Assembly (NCBI GenBank): GCA_963729935.1
Contig: CAVSPW010000002.1
Location: forward strand, 1,674,001 to 1,738,000
Length of the DNA: 64,000 nucleotides
From: CAIKMD01 sp963729935
Lineage (GTDB): Bacteria > Pseudomonadota > Alphaproteobacteria > ATCC43930 > CGMCC-115725
Direction of reading: 5' to 3'
In this document: in pieces, positions 47,814 to 56,775 of the stretch
Layout: the number at the start of each line of letters is the position of its first letter
Position numbering within the stretch: position 1 is the stretch's first letter
Made by a program: the position numbers and the translations under genes
Notes under the pieces: model-generated
What the model was told of the DNA's origin: nothing
Databases searched by the model: none
What the model saw: the letters and a program-made list of their open reading frames with translations, nothing else

Positions 47814-49252
47814 GATTTCGCCGCGGAGGCCGAGGCGGGTTTGCGACGCTCGGCCCAGAGCGTCATGAAGCTCTTGCCCTCGGGCGCGGGCAGGTCACGC
47901 ATCTCGGTCCAGCCCGAGGCCAAAGGCAGCGAGCGGAAGCGCCCGCGCCCGCGCCCCAAGAAGCCGAGGACCCGGCTCGCCGCGGCGCTCGCCCGGCGAT
48001 AGAGCGCCGGTCGCCTCGCGACATAGGCCCAAAGCGCCAAGCCCCAGCGCTGTCCCTTGGGCGAAAGCTTCTTCGCAAACTCGCGCTCGCGCCATTGCCG
48101 CATCATCCGAGGCAAGGGGATGCGCATTGGGCAGACGCTCTCGCAGCGGCCGCAAAAGGTCGAGGCATTGGGGAGGTGGCCGGCTTCCTCGATACCGATC
48201 AGGGTCGGCGTCAACACCGCGCCCATCGGCCCGGAATAGACCCAGCCATAGGCATGGCCGCCGATCGCCCCATAGACCGGGCAATGGTTGAGGCACGCCG
48301 CGCAGCGGATGCAGCGCAGCATGTCCTGGAACTCGCCGCCCAAAAGCGCGCTGCGTCCGTTGTCCAAAAGCACGACGTGATAGGCCTCGGGGCCGTCCAG
48401 ATCCGCGGCGCGGCGCGGTCCGGTCGAGACCGTCGTGTAGGTCGAGAATTCCTGACCTGTCGCCGATCGCGCCAGGAGACGGAGCAAGGTCGATGCATCC
48501 TCGAGCGTTGGGACGATCTTCTCGATGCTCGCCAAGACGATATGCGTCTTGGGCAAAGTCTGCGTCAGATCGCCATTCCCCTCGTTGGTCACGATGATGC
48601 TCGAGCCGGTCTCGGCAACGAGAAAATTGGCGCCGGTGATGCCGACATCGGCGGCGAGAAATTTCTCGCGCAGCACCGAGCGCGCCTCGTCGCACAACAC
48701 GCGGGGTTCTTCGAGCGCGCGATCACGCGGCAGATCGGTGTGGGTCGCGCGGAAGCTTTCGGCGACCTGTTCCTTCACGAGATGGACCGCAGGCGCGATG
48801 ATGTGGCTTGGAGTCTCGTGCCGGATCTGGACGATGTATTCGCCGAGATCGGTCTCGACCGGCGTGATGGCGTTGGCCTCGAGGAATTCGTTGATCGCGA
48901 TCTCCTCGCCGATCATCGATTTGCCCTTGGTCACGGTCCTGGCGCCCTTCTCGCGGCAAATCGCGAGCACGGTTTCGCGCGCCTCCTGCGCGGTGCGGCA
49001 CCAATGCACCGTTCCGCCCTCGGCAATGACGTTTCGTTCGAAGGCTTCGAGATAGAAGTCGAGATGGGCAAGCACATGGTTCTTGATGGCGATGCCGTCG
49101 TCGCGCAGCGCGTCGAATTCCGGCAGGCGCGCGATCGCCACCGCGCGGCGCTCGGGAAAGCCGGTACGCATCATGCCCATGGCGCGCTGGAGCTCGGGAT
49201 TGCCGAGCGCGCGATGCGCGTTGGCCTTGAAGGCGCGGCTCGTCGGCTGCAT
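47810..49252 (-). CDS. lutB: Iron-sulfur lactate utilization protein LutB
   Basis: This 480-residue protein has an N-terminal LUD domain (ARTVTKGKSMIGEEIAINEF; NFLVAETGSSIIVTNEGNGD). A ferredoxin-like region with two 4Fe-4S clusters follows (CIRCAACLNHCPVYGAIGG and CGRCESVCPMRIPLP). The C-terminal part is helical and basic. It acts with LutA and LutC to oxidise L-lactate to pyruvate. It starts immediately at the lutA stop. Confidence 0.95.
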   Translation of the reverse strand: MQPTSRAFKANAHRALGNPELQRAMGMMRTGFPERRAVAIARLPEFDALRDDGIAIKNHVLAHLDFYLEAFERNVIAEGGTVHWCRTAQEARETVLAICREKGARTVTKGKSMIGEEIAINEFLEANAITPVETDLGEYIVQIRHETPSHIIAPAVHLVKEQVAESFRATHTDLPRDRALEEPRVLCDEARSVLREKFLAADVGITGANFLVAETGSSIIVTNEGNGDLTQTLPKTHIVLASIEKIVPTLEDASTLLRLLARSATGQEFSTYTTVSTGPRRAADLDGPEAYHVVLLDNGRSALLGGEFQDMLRCIRCAACLNHCPVYGAIGGHAYGWVYSGPMGAVLTPTLIGIEEAGHLPNASTFCGRCESVCPMRIPLPRMMRQWREREFAKKLSPKGQRWGLALWAYVARRPALYRRASAAASRVLGFLGRGRGRFRSLPLASGWTEMRDLPAPEGKSFMTLWAERRKPASASAAKS

Positions 49253-50040
49253 CAGCCCTTGCCCCGCGGCGGCGCGAGGGCCGGCATGCCGAGCGGCGGC
49301 GCCGTGTCGGTCATTCCGGCCAGCACTTCGGCGACATGGCGCACGCGCACCGCCTTGCCGAGGCGCGCGAGCTTACCCGCCATATTGAGGAGGCAGCCCA
49401 TATCGCCGCACAAAAGCGTGTCGGCCCCCGTCGCCGCGATGTCCGCGACCTTGTCGGAGACCATCTTGTCCGAGATCTCGGGATATTTGACGCAGAAGGT
49501 GCCGCCGAACCCGCAACATATCTCGGGCGTCGTCATCTCCTTGAGCGCGAGACCCGTGACGCTGCCGAGAAGAAGGCGCGGCTGCGCCTTGACGCCCAGT
49601 TCGCGCAAGCCCGAGCAGGCATCATGGTAGGTGACGACGCCGGGATAATTCGCCTCGACCCGCGTGATGTGCAGCACGTCCGCGAGAAACGAAACCAGCT
49701 CGAAACTGCGCGCGGCGAGATCGCTCGCCGCCTCGGCTATTGAGGGTTCGTCGGCGAAGAGCGCGGGATAATGGGTCTTGATCATGCCGCCGCAAGAGCC
49801 CGAGGGCACCACGACATAATCGAACCCGGCGAAAGCGGCGATCACCTGGCGGGCGATTGCCTTCGCGTCCTCGCGATCGCCGGAATTATAGGCCGGCTGA
49901 CCACAGCAGGTCTGGAGCGCCGGCACTTCCACCGCGCAGCCGGCATCCTCAAGCAGCTTCACGGCGGCAAAACCCACCGAAGGCCGGAAGAGATCGACAA
50001 GGCAAGTCACGAAAAGCCCGACGCGGGGTGTTGCAACCAT
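49252..50040 (-). CDS. lutA: Lactate utilization protein LutA (CCG domains)
   Basis: This 262-residue protein has two cysteine-rich CCG domains: PALQTCCGQPAYNSGDREDA and EICCGFGGTFCVKYPEISDK. VTYHDACSGLRELGVKAQPR is also conserved. It is related to the GlpC and HdrB iron-sulfur subunits and leads the lutABC operon. No lactate permease or GntR-type regulator is adjacent. Confidence 0.95.
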   Translation of the reverse strand: MVATPRVGLFVTCLVDLFRPSVGFAAVKLLEDAGCAVEVPALQTCCGQPAYNSGDREDAKAIARQVIAAFAGFDYVVVPSGSCGGMIKTHYPALFADEPSIAEAASDLAARSFELVSFLADVLHITRVEANYPGVVTYHDACSGLRELGVKAQPRLLLGSVTGLALKEMTTPEICCGFGGTFCVKYPEISDKMVSDKVADIAATGADTLLCGDMGCLLNMAGKLARLGKAVRVRHVAEVLAGMTDTAPPLGMPALAPPRGKG

Positions 50041-50102
50041 GCGTCAAAGCATGGCCAAGCCTCGCCGCGAAAGCAACGGCCTGCGATCCCCGCGGCGCCC
50101 GA

Positions 50103-50618
50103 TCACCGCGGCGGCGGCGGAGGCGGCGGATAATAGCCCGGCGGGGGCGGGGGTGGCGGATAAGAGCCTTGCGGGGCGGGCTGGACATAGCCGGGCACCT
50201 GGTTGCCGCGCGAATACATGCATTGCTCGTAAGCGATGTTGTAGCGCTGCTGCACCGTCATGGTCGTGCGCTCGGCCTGCGATGCGCCGATGGCGGTGCC
50301 GCCAAGCGCGCCCGCTCCGGCGCCGATCGCGGCGCCACGGCCGCCGCCGATCGCGGCACCCAATCCGGCTCCGAGCAGCGTTCCGACGCCGGCACCGACC
50401 AGGGTTTGATTGGTCGCGGTGTTTTCTGCTGCCGCCGCGCCGCCAACCTGCTGTTCGGCGAATTGCTTGCAGATCGCCTGGTCCTCGCTGAAAGCCGCGA
50501 ATGGCTTGTTCGGACCCGGCATCACGGCCACCGTGGGCCCCATCGGCGCTTGGACGCAGGCCGATACCGTCATGAGCATAGCGACGCTTGCGACTGCGGT
50601 CGCCTTCACGTGCTTCAC
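50103..50618 (-). CDS. Lipoprotein with glycine zipper
   Basis: This 171-residue outer-membrane-type lipoprotein has a signal peptide ending in a lipobox (VSAC, Cys21). A glycine-zipper hairpin follows (LVGAGVGTLLGAGLGAAIGG and GRGAAIGAGAGALGGTAIGA). The C-terminal tail is rich in Pro and Tyr (PPPPPPPGYYPPPPPPP). Such glycine-zipper proteins associate with or span membranes. The function is unknown. It is on the same strand as the following proline-rich gene, 42 bases away. Confidence 0.85.
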   Translation of the reverse strand: MKHVKATAVASVAMLMTVSACVQAPMGPTVAVMPGPNKPFAAFSEDQAICKQFAEQQVGGAAAAENTATNQTLVGAGVGTLLGAGLGAAIGGGRGAAIGAGAGALGGTAIGASQAERTTMTVQQRYNIAYEQCMYSRGNQVPGYVQPAPQGSYPPPPPPPGYYPPPPPPPR

Positions 50619-50660
50619 AGCATACCCTCCTTGAGCTTCAACCTTCGACTCGACAGGACC

Positions 50661-51026
50661 CTATTGTGACGGCCCCGTTTGCGGCTGGGCCGGCACTTGC
50701 CGCCACGCGCTGTTACAGCTCGCGACATAGGGATAATAGCCCTTTGGATTGTCGCAATAGTACCAGTTTGGCATCGGTTGGCTGACATAGGCCGGCTGCG
50801 GCGGCGGGCCGACCACCACCGGCGGTGGCGCATAGACGACCGGCGGCGGCGCATAGACGACCGGCGGCGGCGCGTAATACCATGGCGCCGGCATCACCGG
50901 AACACCGAAACCAAAACCGACGATAACCCGAGCCGCGGCCGGCAGCGGAGTCGAGAGCACACCAATCGCCGCCACCAAACCAAGAAGCGCGAGCCCGATC
51001 CGAGATCGATATGCTTTCACGTCCAT
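50661..51026 (-). CDS. Secreted proline-rich repeat protein (121 aa)
   Basis: The signal peptide (IGLALLGLVAAIGVLSTPLP, cleaved near AAARV) is followed by a repeat of YAPPPVV, present three times, and a C-terminal WYYCDNPKGYYPYVASCNSA block with two cysteines. That C-terminal block recurs in small exported proteins of proteobacteria. TTGGAGG precedes the ATG at 51026. Likely periplasmic or surface-exposed; the role is unknown. Confidence 0.8.
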   Translation of the reverse strand: MDVKAYRSRIGLALLGLVAAIGVLSTPLPAAARVIVGFGFGVPVMPAPWYYAPPPVVYAPPPVVYAPPPVVVGPPPQPAYVSQPMPNWYYCDNPKGYYPYVASCNSAWRQVPAQPQTGPSQ

Positions 51027-51159
51027 AGGTTTACCTCCAAGCGCGGATAGATTTTGACGGTCCGTCCACGCTCTCGGTGATTTTACGGGGCCTAACCAAT
51101 CCTCCATCCCCGCCGAGGATGCGAGGGATTATGGGGCCAATGCCCACCGCCAATCAACC

Positions 51160-52336
51160 TCATCGAAAGGCGATTGCCTCGAGCGGCGTTGCGTTCTTGG
51201 GCAACAATAAATAATAGTGCCCGCGCGCGCGCATGGCGCCTGCTTGGGCCTCGGCGTCCGCACCGAAGCCCCAAAACACGTCGCCGCGCACCGGGCCGGT
51301 AATCGCGCCGCCCGTATCCTGCGCCACCATCAGACGCGCGAGCGTAATCGCGCCGCCGGAGGCGGCGAGATAGACCGGCGTTCCGAGCGGGATGAAATTG
51401 GGGTCGACGGCGAGACTGCGGCGGGGCGTCAGAACCACGCCTTCGCTGCCGACAGGCCCGTCGCCCTTCGTCTCGCGAAAGAAAACATAGGAAGGATTCT
51501 GATCCATCAATGCTGCGCCTTCGCTCGGATGCGCTTCGAGCCAGGCGCGGATCGATTGGAGCGAGGTCGTTTCCGGCGTGAGCACGCCCCGCGCAATGAG
51601 GAGCCTGCCGATCGCGACATAGGCTTGACCGTTCTGGCCGTCATAGCCAAGCCCGACCATCGATCCATCCGGGAGCTCGAATTCGGCCGGAGCCTTGGAC
51701 TTGCAGAAAGAACGCGTCGATCGGATTGTCGACCCAGAATAGCGCGAGGCCCATCCCGTCGAGCGCACCGCGTTCGATGGCGGCGCGCGTGTCATAAGGG
51801 ACGAGTGCGCCGTCGACCACGCGACCGGCGATGCGCTCGCCATGCCAAGCCGGACGGAAGCGACCGAGATCGACCGAGACCAGATCGGGCGGCCGTTTGA
51901 AGATCGCGGTTTGGTATTTGCCGCCGCGTCGACGCGCGCCGTGAAGCAGCGGTTCGTAATAGCCCGTGAAGAGTCCCTCCTCCACGCCATTGTTTCCGGC
52001 GAGATAGGGCGAGAAGTGCTGCTCGAAGAAGGCGCGCGCGGCCGTGTCGCCAGAGCCAATTTGCGTCGCGCCGGCGCAAGGCGCGCGCCAATCTCCGGCG
52101 GTCAAATGCAGACCGGGCGGGCCGACTGCGGCGCCATCCGCGCGTTTGGCGAACGCGCTGCAGGATTTGATGAAAGCAGCGAGTGCGCGGGCAAGATGAT
52201 CTTGCTGCCACCCGGCGAGATCGGAAAAGCGCGCAGGTTCAAGAGTCAGCCGCGGGACGGGCGGGCGAGCCACACACGCCGCCAGCGAGAGCAGAAGAAG
52301 GATCGGAGCAAGCCGCAAGAAGCGCGCTGCGGTCAC
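51160..52336 (-). pseudogene. mltA: mltA (membrane-bound lytic transglycosylase A) with a single-base frameshift
   Basis: MltA cleaves peptidoglycan to 1,6-anhydro products. The first frame (GTG at 52336) gives a lipoprotein signal (ILLLLSLAACVARPP), the family block GLFTGYYEPLLHG and FFLQVQGSGRI. Near 51679 the family sequence continues in another frame as ELPDGSMVGLGYDGQNGQAY through the catalytic LMVAQDTGGAITGPVRGDVF (Asp) to the stop at 51160. One inserted base in CGAATTCGAGCTC explains the shift. Unspliced, the first frame would end at 51641. Both halves still read as coding, so recent loss or a sequencing error is likely. The start overlaps the upstream Tim44-like gene (GTGA). Confidence 0.85.
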
Positions 52337-52992
52337 GGGCTATGCGTAGCGACGAGCATCCAGTTGGGGTCCCGGGCTCGCAAGACACGGCTGAAGGTCC
52401 AAAAATCGGTCTTCTCCACCGTTTTTTCCGGATCCCCCTCGACGGTCTTGCCGTCGGCGGCGCGCGTGACATTGATCTGATCGGAAACGATTTTTACCGT
52501 CACAAGGCCGGTCGCGCCCTCGACCACTGCCTCGGTCAGTTCCACGGATTTCAGTGCGACGATCGTCGTCTCGAGCGTCTCTTTCGCGCTCTGGCGCGCG
52601 CGGATAGCGCCGGCGAAGGTCGCATACACATCCTTGTTGAGCAGCTTTTCGAGCGCGCCGGTATCGCCCGCCGCGAAGGCCTTCACGATGATCTCGAACG
52701 CGCCGCGCGCGCCGGCAAGGAAGCCCTGCTCATCGAAGCTTGGATCAGCCGCCTTGAGTGCCACAAGGCCGCTCACATTCGCCGACGACGAAGAGGGGCC
52801 GCCGTCGGCAGCCGGATGGTCGATCATCGGGGCGTGCGGCGGTACCGGCAAAGGCTTCGGCGCCGTGAAGGGATCGGCGCGGCGCCGCTCATTGCCGGTT
52901 CGGCGGCCGAGAACGCTGCGCAGGCGCAATAAAAGAAAGCCCGCAACGGCCGCGAACAGAATAATATCAAAGAATTGGAAGCCGTTTTCCAT
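52333..52992 (-). CDS. Tim44-like membrane-anchored protein
   Basis: This 219-residue protein has an N-terminal membrane anchor (FFDIILFAAVAGFLLLRLRS), a Pro/Ser-rich linker and a C-terminal Tim44 domain from about residue 85. That domain includes LAGARGAFEIIVKAFAAGDT, LEKLLNKDVYATFAGAI and DFWTFSRVLRARDPNWMLVA. Bacterial relatives of mitochondrial Tim44 are known from alphaproteobacteria and act at the inner membrane. I placed the start at 52992 (MENGFQFFDI). It is divergent from secB and overlaps mltA. Confidence 0.9.
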   Translation of the reverse strand: MENGFQFFDIILFAAVAGFLLLRLRSVLGRRTGNERRRADPFTAPKPLPVPPHAPMIDHPAADGGPSSSSANVSGLVALKAADPSFDEQGFLAGARGAFEIIVKAFAAGDTGALEKLLNKDVYATFAGAIRARQSAKETLETTIVALKSVELTEAVVEGATGLVTVKIVSDQINVTRAADGKTVEGDPEKTVEKTDFWTFSRVLRARDPNWMLVATHSP

Positions 52993-53119
52993 GATCACGC
53001 CTTGGCTTTCCCTTAGATAGGCTCTCTGCCGGGAAAGGGCAAGGTTAGCGGGCGACGGTTGTGCGGCGCGGCAATCCGTGCTAGCCCAGCCTCCGATCGC
53101 GGAGGGGCGGAGTTCACGC

Positions 53120-53617
53120 ATGGTTGAGACGAATAACGGCGGCGGGGCACCCGCGACCGAGGCGCGGCGCCAAGTCATCATCAGCGCCCAATATGTGAAG
53201 GATCTCTCCTTCGAGAATCCGCGCGCGCCGCACAGCCTGTTGCAGCAGCAAGGTCCGCCGCCAGAAGTTCAAATCAATGTCGACGTGAAGGCGGGCACGC
53301 TTGCGCCCGAGATCTACGAGGTGACGATGACCTTGCGCGCGGACGCCAAGCAGGCTGCCGATAGCGTTTTCGTCGTGGAGCTCGTCTATGGCGCGGTCGT
53401 CACGCTGGCCAACACGGCGCCGGATGACGTATCGGCCGCCTTGATGGTCGAGACGCCGCGGCTGCTCTTTCCCTTCGCGCGCGCGATCCTTGCCGAAGTA
53501 ACGCGCGATGGCGGCTTCACGCCGCTACTCCTCAACCCGATCGATTTCAACGAGATCTACGCCCGCCGCGCCGCGACGCCCCCGGCGCCGACCGAAGGCG
53601 GACCCGTCACGGTCTGA
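53120..53617 (+). CDS. secB: Protein-export chaperone SecB
   Basis: This cytoplasmic tetrameric chaperone delivers unfolded precursors to SecA. The 165 residues contain QYVKDLSFENPRAPHSLLQ, EIYEVTMTLRADAKQAADSV and LLFPFARAILAEVTRDGGFT, followed by PLLLNPIDFNEIYARR. The ATG at 53120 follows GGAGGGGCGGAG. It is divergent from the Tim44-like gene, the standard alphaproteobacterial arrangement. Confidence 0.96.
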   Translation: MVETNNGGGAPATEARRQVIISAQYVKDLSFENPRAPHSLLQQQGPPPEVQINVDVKAGTLAPEIYEVTMTLRADAKQAADSVFVVELVYGAVVTLANTAPDDVSAALMVETPRLLFPFARAILAEVTRDGGFTPLLLNPIDFNEIYARRAATPPAPTEGGPVTV

Positions 53618-53637
53618 CGCCCGCATCAAAGGCGCGA

Positions 53638-54306
53638 TCAGCTTTTCCAGATCGGCTGTTTGAGCTTGCCGAGAAAAGCCTCGTGGGCTGCGCGCTCCTC
53701 GTCGCTTGGCGCGTGGAGCCGCGCGGCGCGCAGTTTGCGGGGCGTGGCCGTGGTCGCGTTGACCCGGCTGCCCGTGGCGTTGAGATCGAATCCCGGCTGT
53801 CTTCCGCCGATCAATTCGAGATAGACCGCGGCCAAAAGCTCGCCATCGATCAGCGCGCCATGTTTTTCGCGGCCGCTCAAATCGATCGCAAACCGCCGAC
53901 ACAGCGCATCGAGATTGGCCGGCTGGCCGGGAAACCGTCGTCGCGCAAGAAGCAGCGTGTCGACGACCGGCGCCCCAAGCGGCGCCAATCCCGCGCGCTT
54001 CAATTCGGCGTTGATGAACCCCAAATCGAATTCGGCGTTGTGAATGACGAGCGCGTCTTCGCCGATGAAATCGAGAAAGTCGCGCGCGACGGCCGCGAAG
54101 AGGGGGTGCCGCGCCAGGAATTCCGCGCTCAAGCCGTGGATCGCCTGGGCCGCCTCGGGCATATCGCGTTCGGGATTGATGTAGGCGTGATAGGTGTTGC
54201 CGGTCGGCAGATGGTTCCGCAGTTCGATGGCGGCAATTTCCACCAGCCGATGGCCCGCCGCCGGGTCGAGACCCGTCGTTTCCGTATCGATGACCAATTC
54301 GCGCAT
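53638..54306 (-). CDS. dnaQ: DNA polymerase III epsilon subunit (3'-5' exonuclease)
   Basis: This proofreading exonuclease of 222 aa has DEDDh motifs: ExoI VIDTETTGLDP (Asp7, Glu9), ExoII VIHNAEFDLGFINAEL and ExoIII KHGALIDGELLAAVYLELI. The C-terminal 40 residues, basic and Ala-rich, would bind the polymerase subunit. It is convergent with secB, with coaE upstream by four bases. Confidence 0.95.
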   Translation of the reverse strand: MRELVIDTETTGLDPAAGHRLVEIAAIELRNHLPTGNTYHAYINPERDMPEAAQAIHGLSAEFLARHPLFAAVARDFLDFIGEDALVIHNAEFDLGFINAELKRAGLAPLGAPVVDTLLLARRRFPGQPANLDALCRRFAIDLSGREKHGALIDGELLAAVYLELIGGRQPGFDLNATGSRVNATTATPRKLRAARLHAPSDEERAAHEAFLGKLKQPIWKS

Positions 54307-54310
54307 CGCG

Positions 54311-54919
54311 CTAGCCTAGCTCATGAAGCGGCGTTCCACCAAGAAGACACAGCGCGCGGCGTAAGCGGCGCCAGGTCAGGGCGCGGCCCAAGCCGCTCGG
54401 GACGACGAAATCGGCGCGGCGACACTTTTCGGCGTCCGGCATCTGCCGCGCTTTGATCGCCGCAAAGCGCGCCGGCGTCATGCCCGGCCGCGCCAGAACG
54501 CGGCTGCGTTGGAGAAAGGCGGGTGCGGTCACGACCAGGGTCGCATCATAACGCTTTTGCCGGCCGGATTCGAAAAGCAGCGGCACGTCCATCACGACGC
54601 GCTTGACGCGCCGGCGGCGCATCCGCCGCAAAAAGAGTTCCTCGTCGCGCCGCACCAGGGGGTGAATGATCGCCTCGAGGCGTTTCATGGCCGCATCCTT
54701 GCCGAAGACGCGTTTGCCGAGCGCCGCGCGATCGATTGCGCCGTCCTTCTCGACGCCGGGGAAGGCCGCCGCGACCGCGGCCACCGCGATGCCGCCTCTG
54801 CTCATCATCCGATGAACCGCGGCATCGGCGTCGTAAACCGGCACGCCCATGCAGCGGAGCATCGCGGCCGCCGTGCTCTTGCCCATGCCGACACTGCCGG
54901 TCAGGCCGAGGATTTTCAC
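54311..54919 (-). CDS. coaE: Dephospho-CoA kinase
   Basis: This last enzyme of coenzyme A synthesis (202 aa) has its P-loop in LGLTGSVGMGKSTAAAML (residues 4-21). The CoA-binding segments HPLVRRDEELFLRRMRR and VVMDVPLLFESGRQKRYDAT are present. It lies between aroE and dnaQ on the same strand. Confidence 0.95.
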   Translation of the reverse strand: MKILGLTGSVGMGKSTAAAMLRCMGVPVYDADAAVHRMMSRGGIAVAAVAAAFPGVEKDGAIDRAALGKRVFGKDAAMKRLEAIIHPLVRRDEELFLRRMRRRRVKRVVMDVPLLFESGRQKRYDATLVVTAPAFLQRSRVLARPGMTPARFAAIKARQMPDAEKCRRADFVVPSGLGRALTWRRLRRALCLLGGTPLHELG

Positions 54920-54929
54920 GAACCGCGCT

Positions 54930-55781
54930 TCATTTCGGCGTCAGCGAGGCGATCACCGCCTCGCGCAACCCCGCCGTGACCGCCGGTTTCACGCCGAACC
55001 AAGCCTCGAAACCGGGGCGTGCCTGATGCAGCAACATGCCCAACCCGTCGACGCAACGATTGCCGCGCTGCCGCGCGGTGGCCAACAACGGCGTCTCGAG
55101 GGGCACGTAGACGATGTCGTTGACCGCCGCATCGCGCGGCAGGGCATCGAGCGACAGCTCGAGCGGGGGCTGCCCGACCATTCCAAGGCTGGTCGCATTG
55201 ACGAGAAGACTGGCTCCCGCGAGCGCTTGCGCGCGTGCCTCCCACGCGATGCCGCGAACCTCTCCGCCGAGTGCCTTCGCAAGCTTGGCCGCGCGCTCGG
55301 GCGTGCGGTTGACGAGCCGGATCTCCCGCGCGCCATCGTCGATCAGGGCGGCGACGATCGCGCGCGCCGCCCCGCCCGCGCCCAGCACGACAACGGGACC
55401 CGCCGCCGCGTTGAATCCGATCAAGCTGTCGCGCAGAGCCGCGAGGAAGCCATATCCGTCGGTGCTGCTGCCGATGATCATGCCGTCCGCGCGAATCACG
55501 ATCGTATTGATGCCGCCGGCCCGCTTGGCCGAGGGCTCATATTCATCGACTGCCCGCATCGCGTCTTCCTTATGCGGGATCGTCAGATTGCACCCGGCGA
55601 AGCCGAGCAACGGCAACGCCTGCAGCGCGCGCCGGAGATTTTCCGGCTTCACCGCCATGGGCACATAGGCGCCGTCGATCCCAAGCTCCTTGAGCCAGTA
55701 GCCGTGCAAGATCGGCGAGCGCGAATGCGCAACCGGCCAGCCCATGATACCCGCTAGCTTGGCGCCGCCGGTGATTTTCAT
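54930..55781 (-). CDS. aroE: Shikimate dehydrogenase
   Basis: This NADPH-dependent enzyme of 283 aa reduces 3-dehydroshikimate. The substrate site is GWPVAHSRSPILHGYWLKEL, the catalytic Lys is in NLTIPHKEDA, and the NADP fold is VVLGAGGAARAIVAALID. I placed the start at 55781 (MKITGGAKLAG). Its ATG overlaps the maf remnant's TGA (ATGA). Confidence 0.95.
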   Translation of the reverse strand: MKITGGAKLAGIMGWPVAHSRSPILHGYWLKELGIDGAYVPMAVKPENLRRALQALPLLGFAGCNLTIPHKEDAMRAVDEYEPSAKRAGGINTIVIRADGMIIGSSTDGYGFLAALRDSLIGFNAAAGPVVVLGAGGAARAIVAALIDDGAREIRLVNRTPERAAKLAKALGGEVRGIAWEARAQALAGASLLVNATSLGMVGQPPLELSLDALPRDAAVNDIVYVPLETPLLATARQRGNRCVDGLGMLLHQARPGFEAWFGVKPAVTAGLREAVIASLTPK

Positions 55782-55957
55782 GCCGCCAGCGCGCCTTCGC
55801 CGCGCAGAAGGTCCATGAGCGGCAGCAGGGGCGGGTTCAGGATCGAGGAATGATCGCCCTCGATCCGCGCCATCCTTTGTGCCCAAAGCCCTTCGAGCTC
55901 GTAACCGCTGACCGCGGCCGTGATGCGCGCATGGCGTTTGCGGTCGAGCGCGCTCAC
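55778..55957 (-). CDS. Miniature Maf remnant, translationally coupled to both neighbours
   Basis: A GTG at 55957, overlapping the PPSR stop as GTGA, opens a 59-residue frame that ends in a TGA overlapping the aroE ATG. Residues 18-52 (GYELEGLWAQRMARIEGDHS, then SILNPPLLPLMDLLRG) match, without gaps, the C-terminal end of Maf-family nucleotide pyrophosphatases (GYxLEG...RIEG...LPLLPL..LL), which occupy this exact position in related genomes. The N-terminal 130 or so residues, including the catalytic half, are missing. It was probably formed by internal deletion. It may keep the operon coupled, or may be a decaying pseudogene. Confidence 0.75.
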   Translation of the reverse strand: MSALDRKRHARITAAVSGYELEGLWAQRMARIEGDHSSILNPPLLPLMDLLRGEGALAA

Positions 55958-56775
55958 GCGTCCTCCGTGCCGAGTTTGCGCGCCAGGAGCTTCAAGATCG
56001 CCGCAGCGGTTTCCTCGATCGAGCGGCGGCTTACATCGATGACGGGCCAGCTATGCTCGGTGAAGAGCCGGCGTGCCTGCGTCACTTCCTCGCGCACTTT
56101 GGCATGATCGGTGTACTCGCTGCGCTCATCGTGATGAAGCGAGGCCAGGCGCTGCGTGCGCACCTGGATGAGGCGGTCGGGATCGTTGGTGAGACCGACG
56201 ACGAGCGGTCGCGTCAAAGCGAACACCTCTTGCGGCAGCGCAATGCCCGGGACGATCGGCACATTCGCGGCCTTGATCCCGCGATTGGCGAGATAGATGC
56301 AGGTCGGCGTCTTCGAGGTGCGCGAGACGCCGACCAGGACGACATCGGCATCATTCAATCCCCACAAGGATTGGCCGTCGTCGTGATTGAGGGCAAAGGT
56401 CATCGCATCGATGCGGTGGAAATATTCGTTGTCGAGCAGATGTTGCTGCCCCGGCAAGCCGCGCGCTTGGCGGCCCAGGAAGGACGCGAGGGCGCCAATC
56501 ACGGGGTCGAGCACCGGGATCGCCGGCGCTTGCAGGCGTCGGCAGCCTTCGATCAACTGGTGGCGCAAATGATCGTCGACCAAGGTATAGAGCACCACGC
56601 CGGGATTGGCGGACACACCGTCGATAACACGATCGATCTGCGCCTTGGTGCGAACCATGGACCAGATATGTTCGACGGCATCCGTGTCCTCGAATTGCAC
56701 GAGACAGGCGCGCGCGACCGAGTGCACCGTATCTCCGGTCGAATCCGAAACGAGGTGGAGATGAAATCGGGTCAC
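55954..56775 (-). CDS. PPSR-family bifunctional kinase/pyrophosphorylase (DUF299)
   Basis: This 273-residue protein of the PEP-synthetase/pyruvate-phosphate-dikinase regulatory family has its P-loop in LVGVSRTSKTPTCIYLANRG (GVSRTSKT at 149-156). MTRFHLHLVSDSTGDTVHSV and LLDNEYFHRIDAMTFALNHD are conserved. It sits at the left edge of the presumed replication origin, the usual place in alphaproteobacteria. Confidence 0.95.
   Translation of the reverse strand: MTRFHLHLVSDSTGDTVHSVARACLVQFEDTDAVEHIWSMVRTKAQIDRVIDGVSANPGVVLYTLVDDHLRHQLIEGCRRLQAPAIPVLDPVIGALASFLGRQARGLPGQQHLLDNEYFHRIDAMTFALNHDDGQSLWGLNDADVVLVGVSRTSKTPTCIYLANRGIKAANVPIVPGIALPQEVFALTRPLVVGLTNDPDRLIQVRTQRLASLHHDERSEYTDHAKVREEVTQARRLFTEHSWPVIDVSRRSIEETAAAILKLLARKLGTEDA

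Noticed and set aside
47720..49630. Plus-strand open frame of over 600 codons opposite lutC, lutB and lutA
   Set aside because: It crosses three real genes on the other strand and shows no family similarity.
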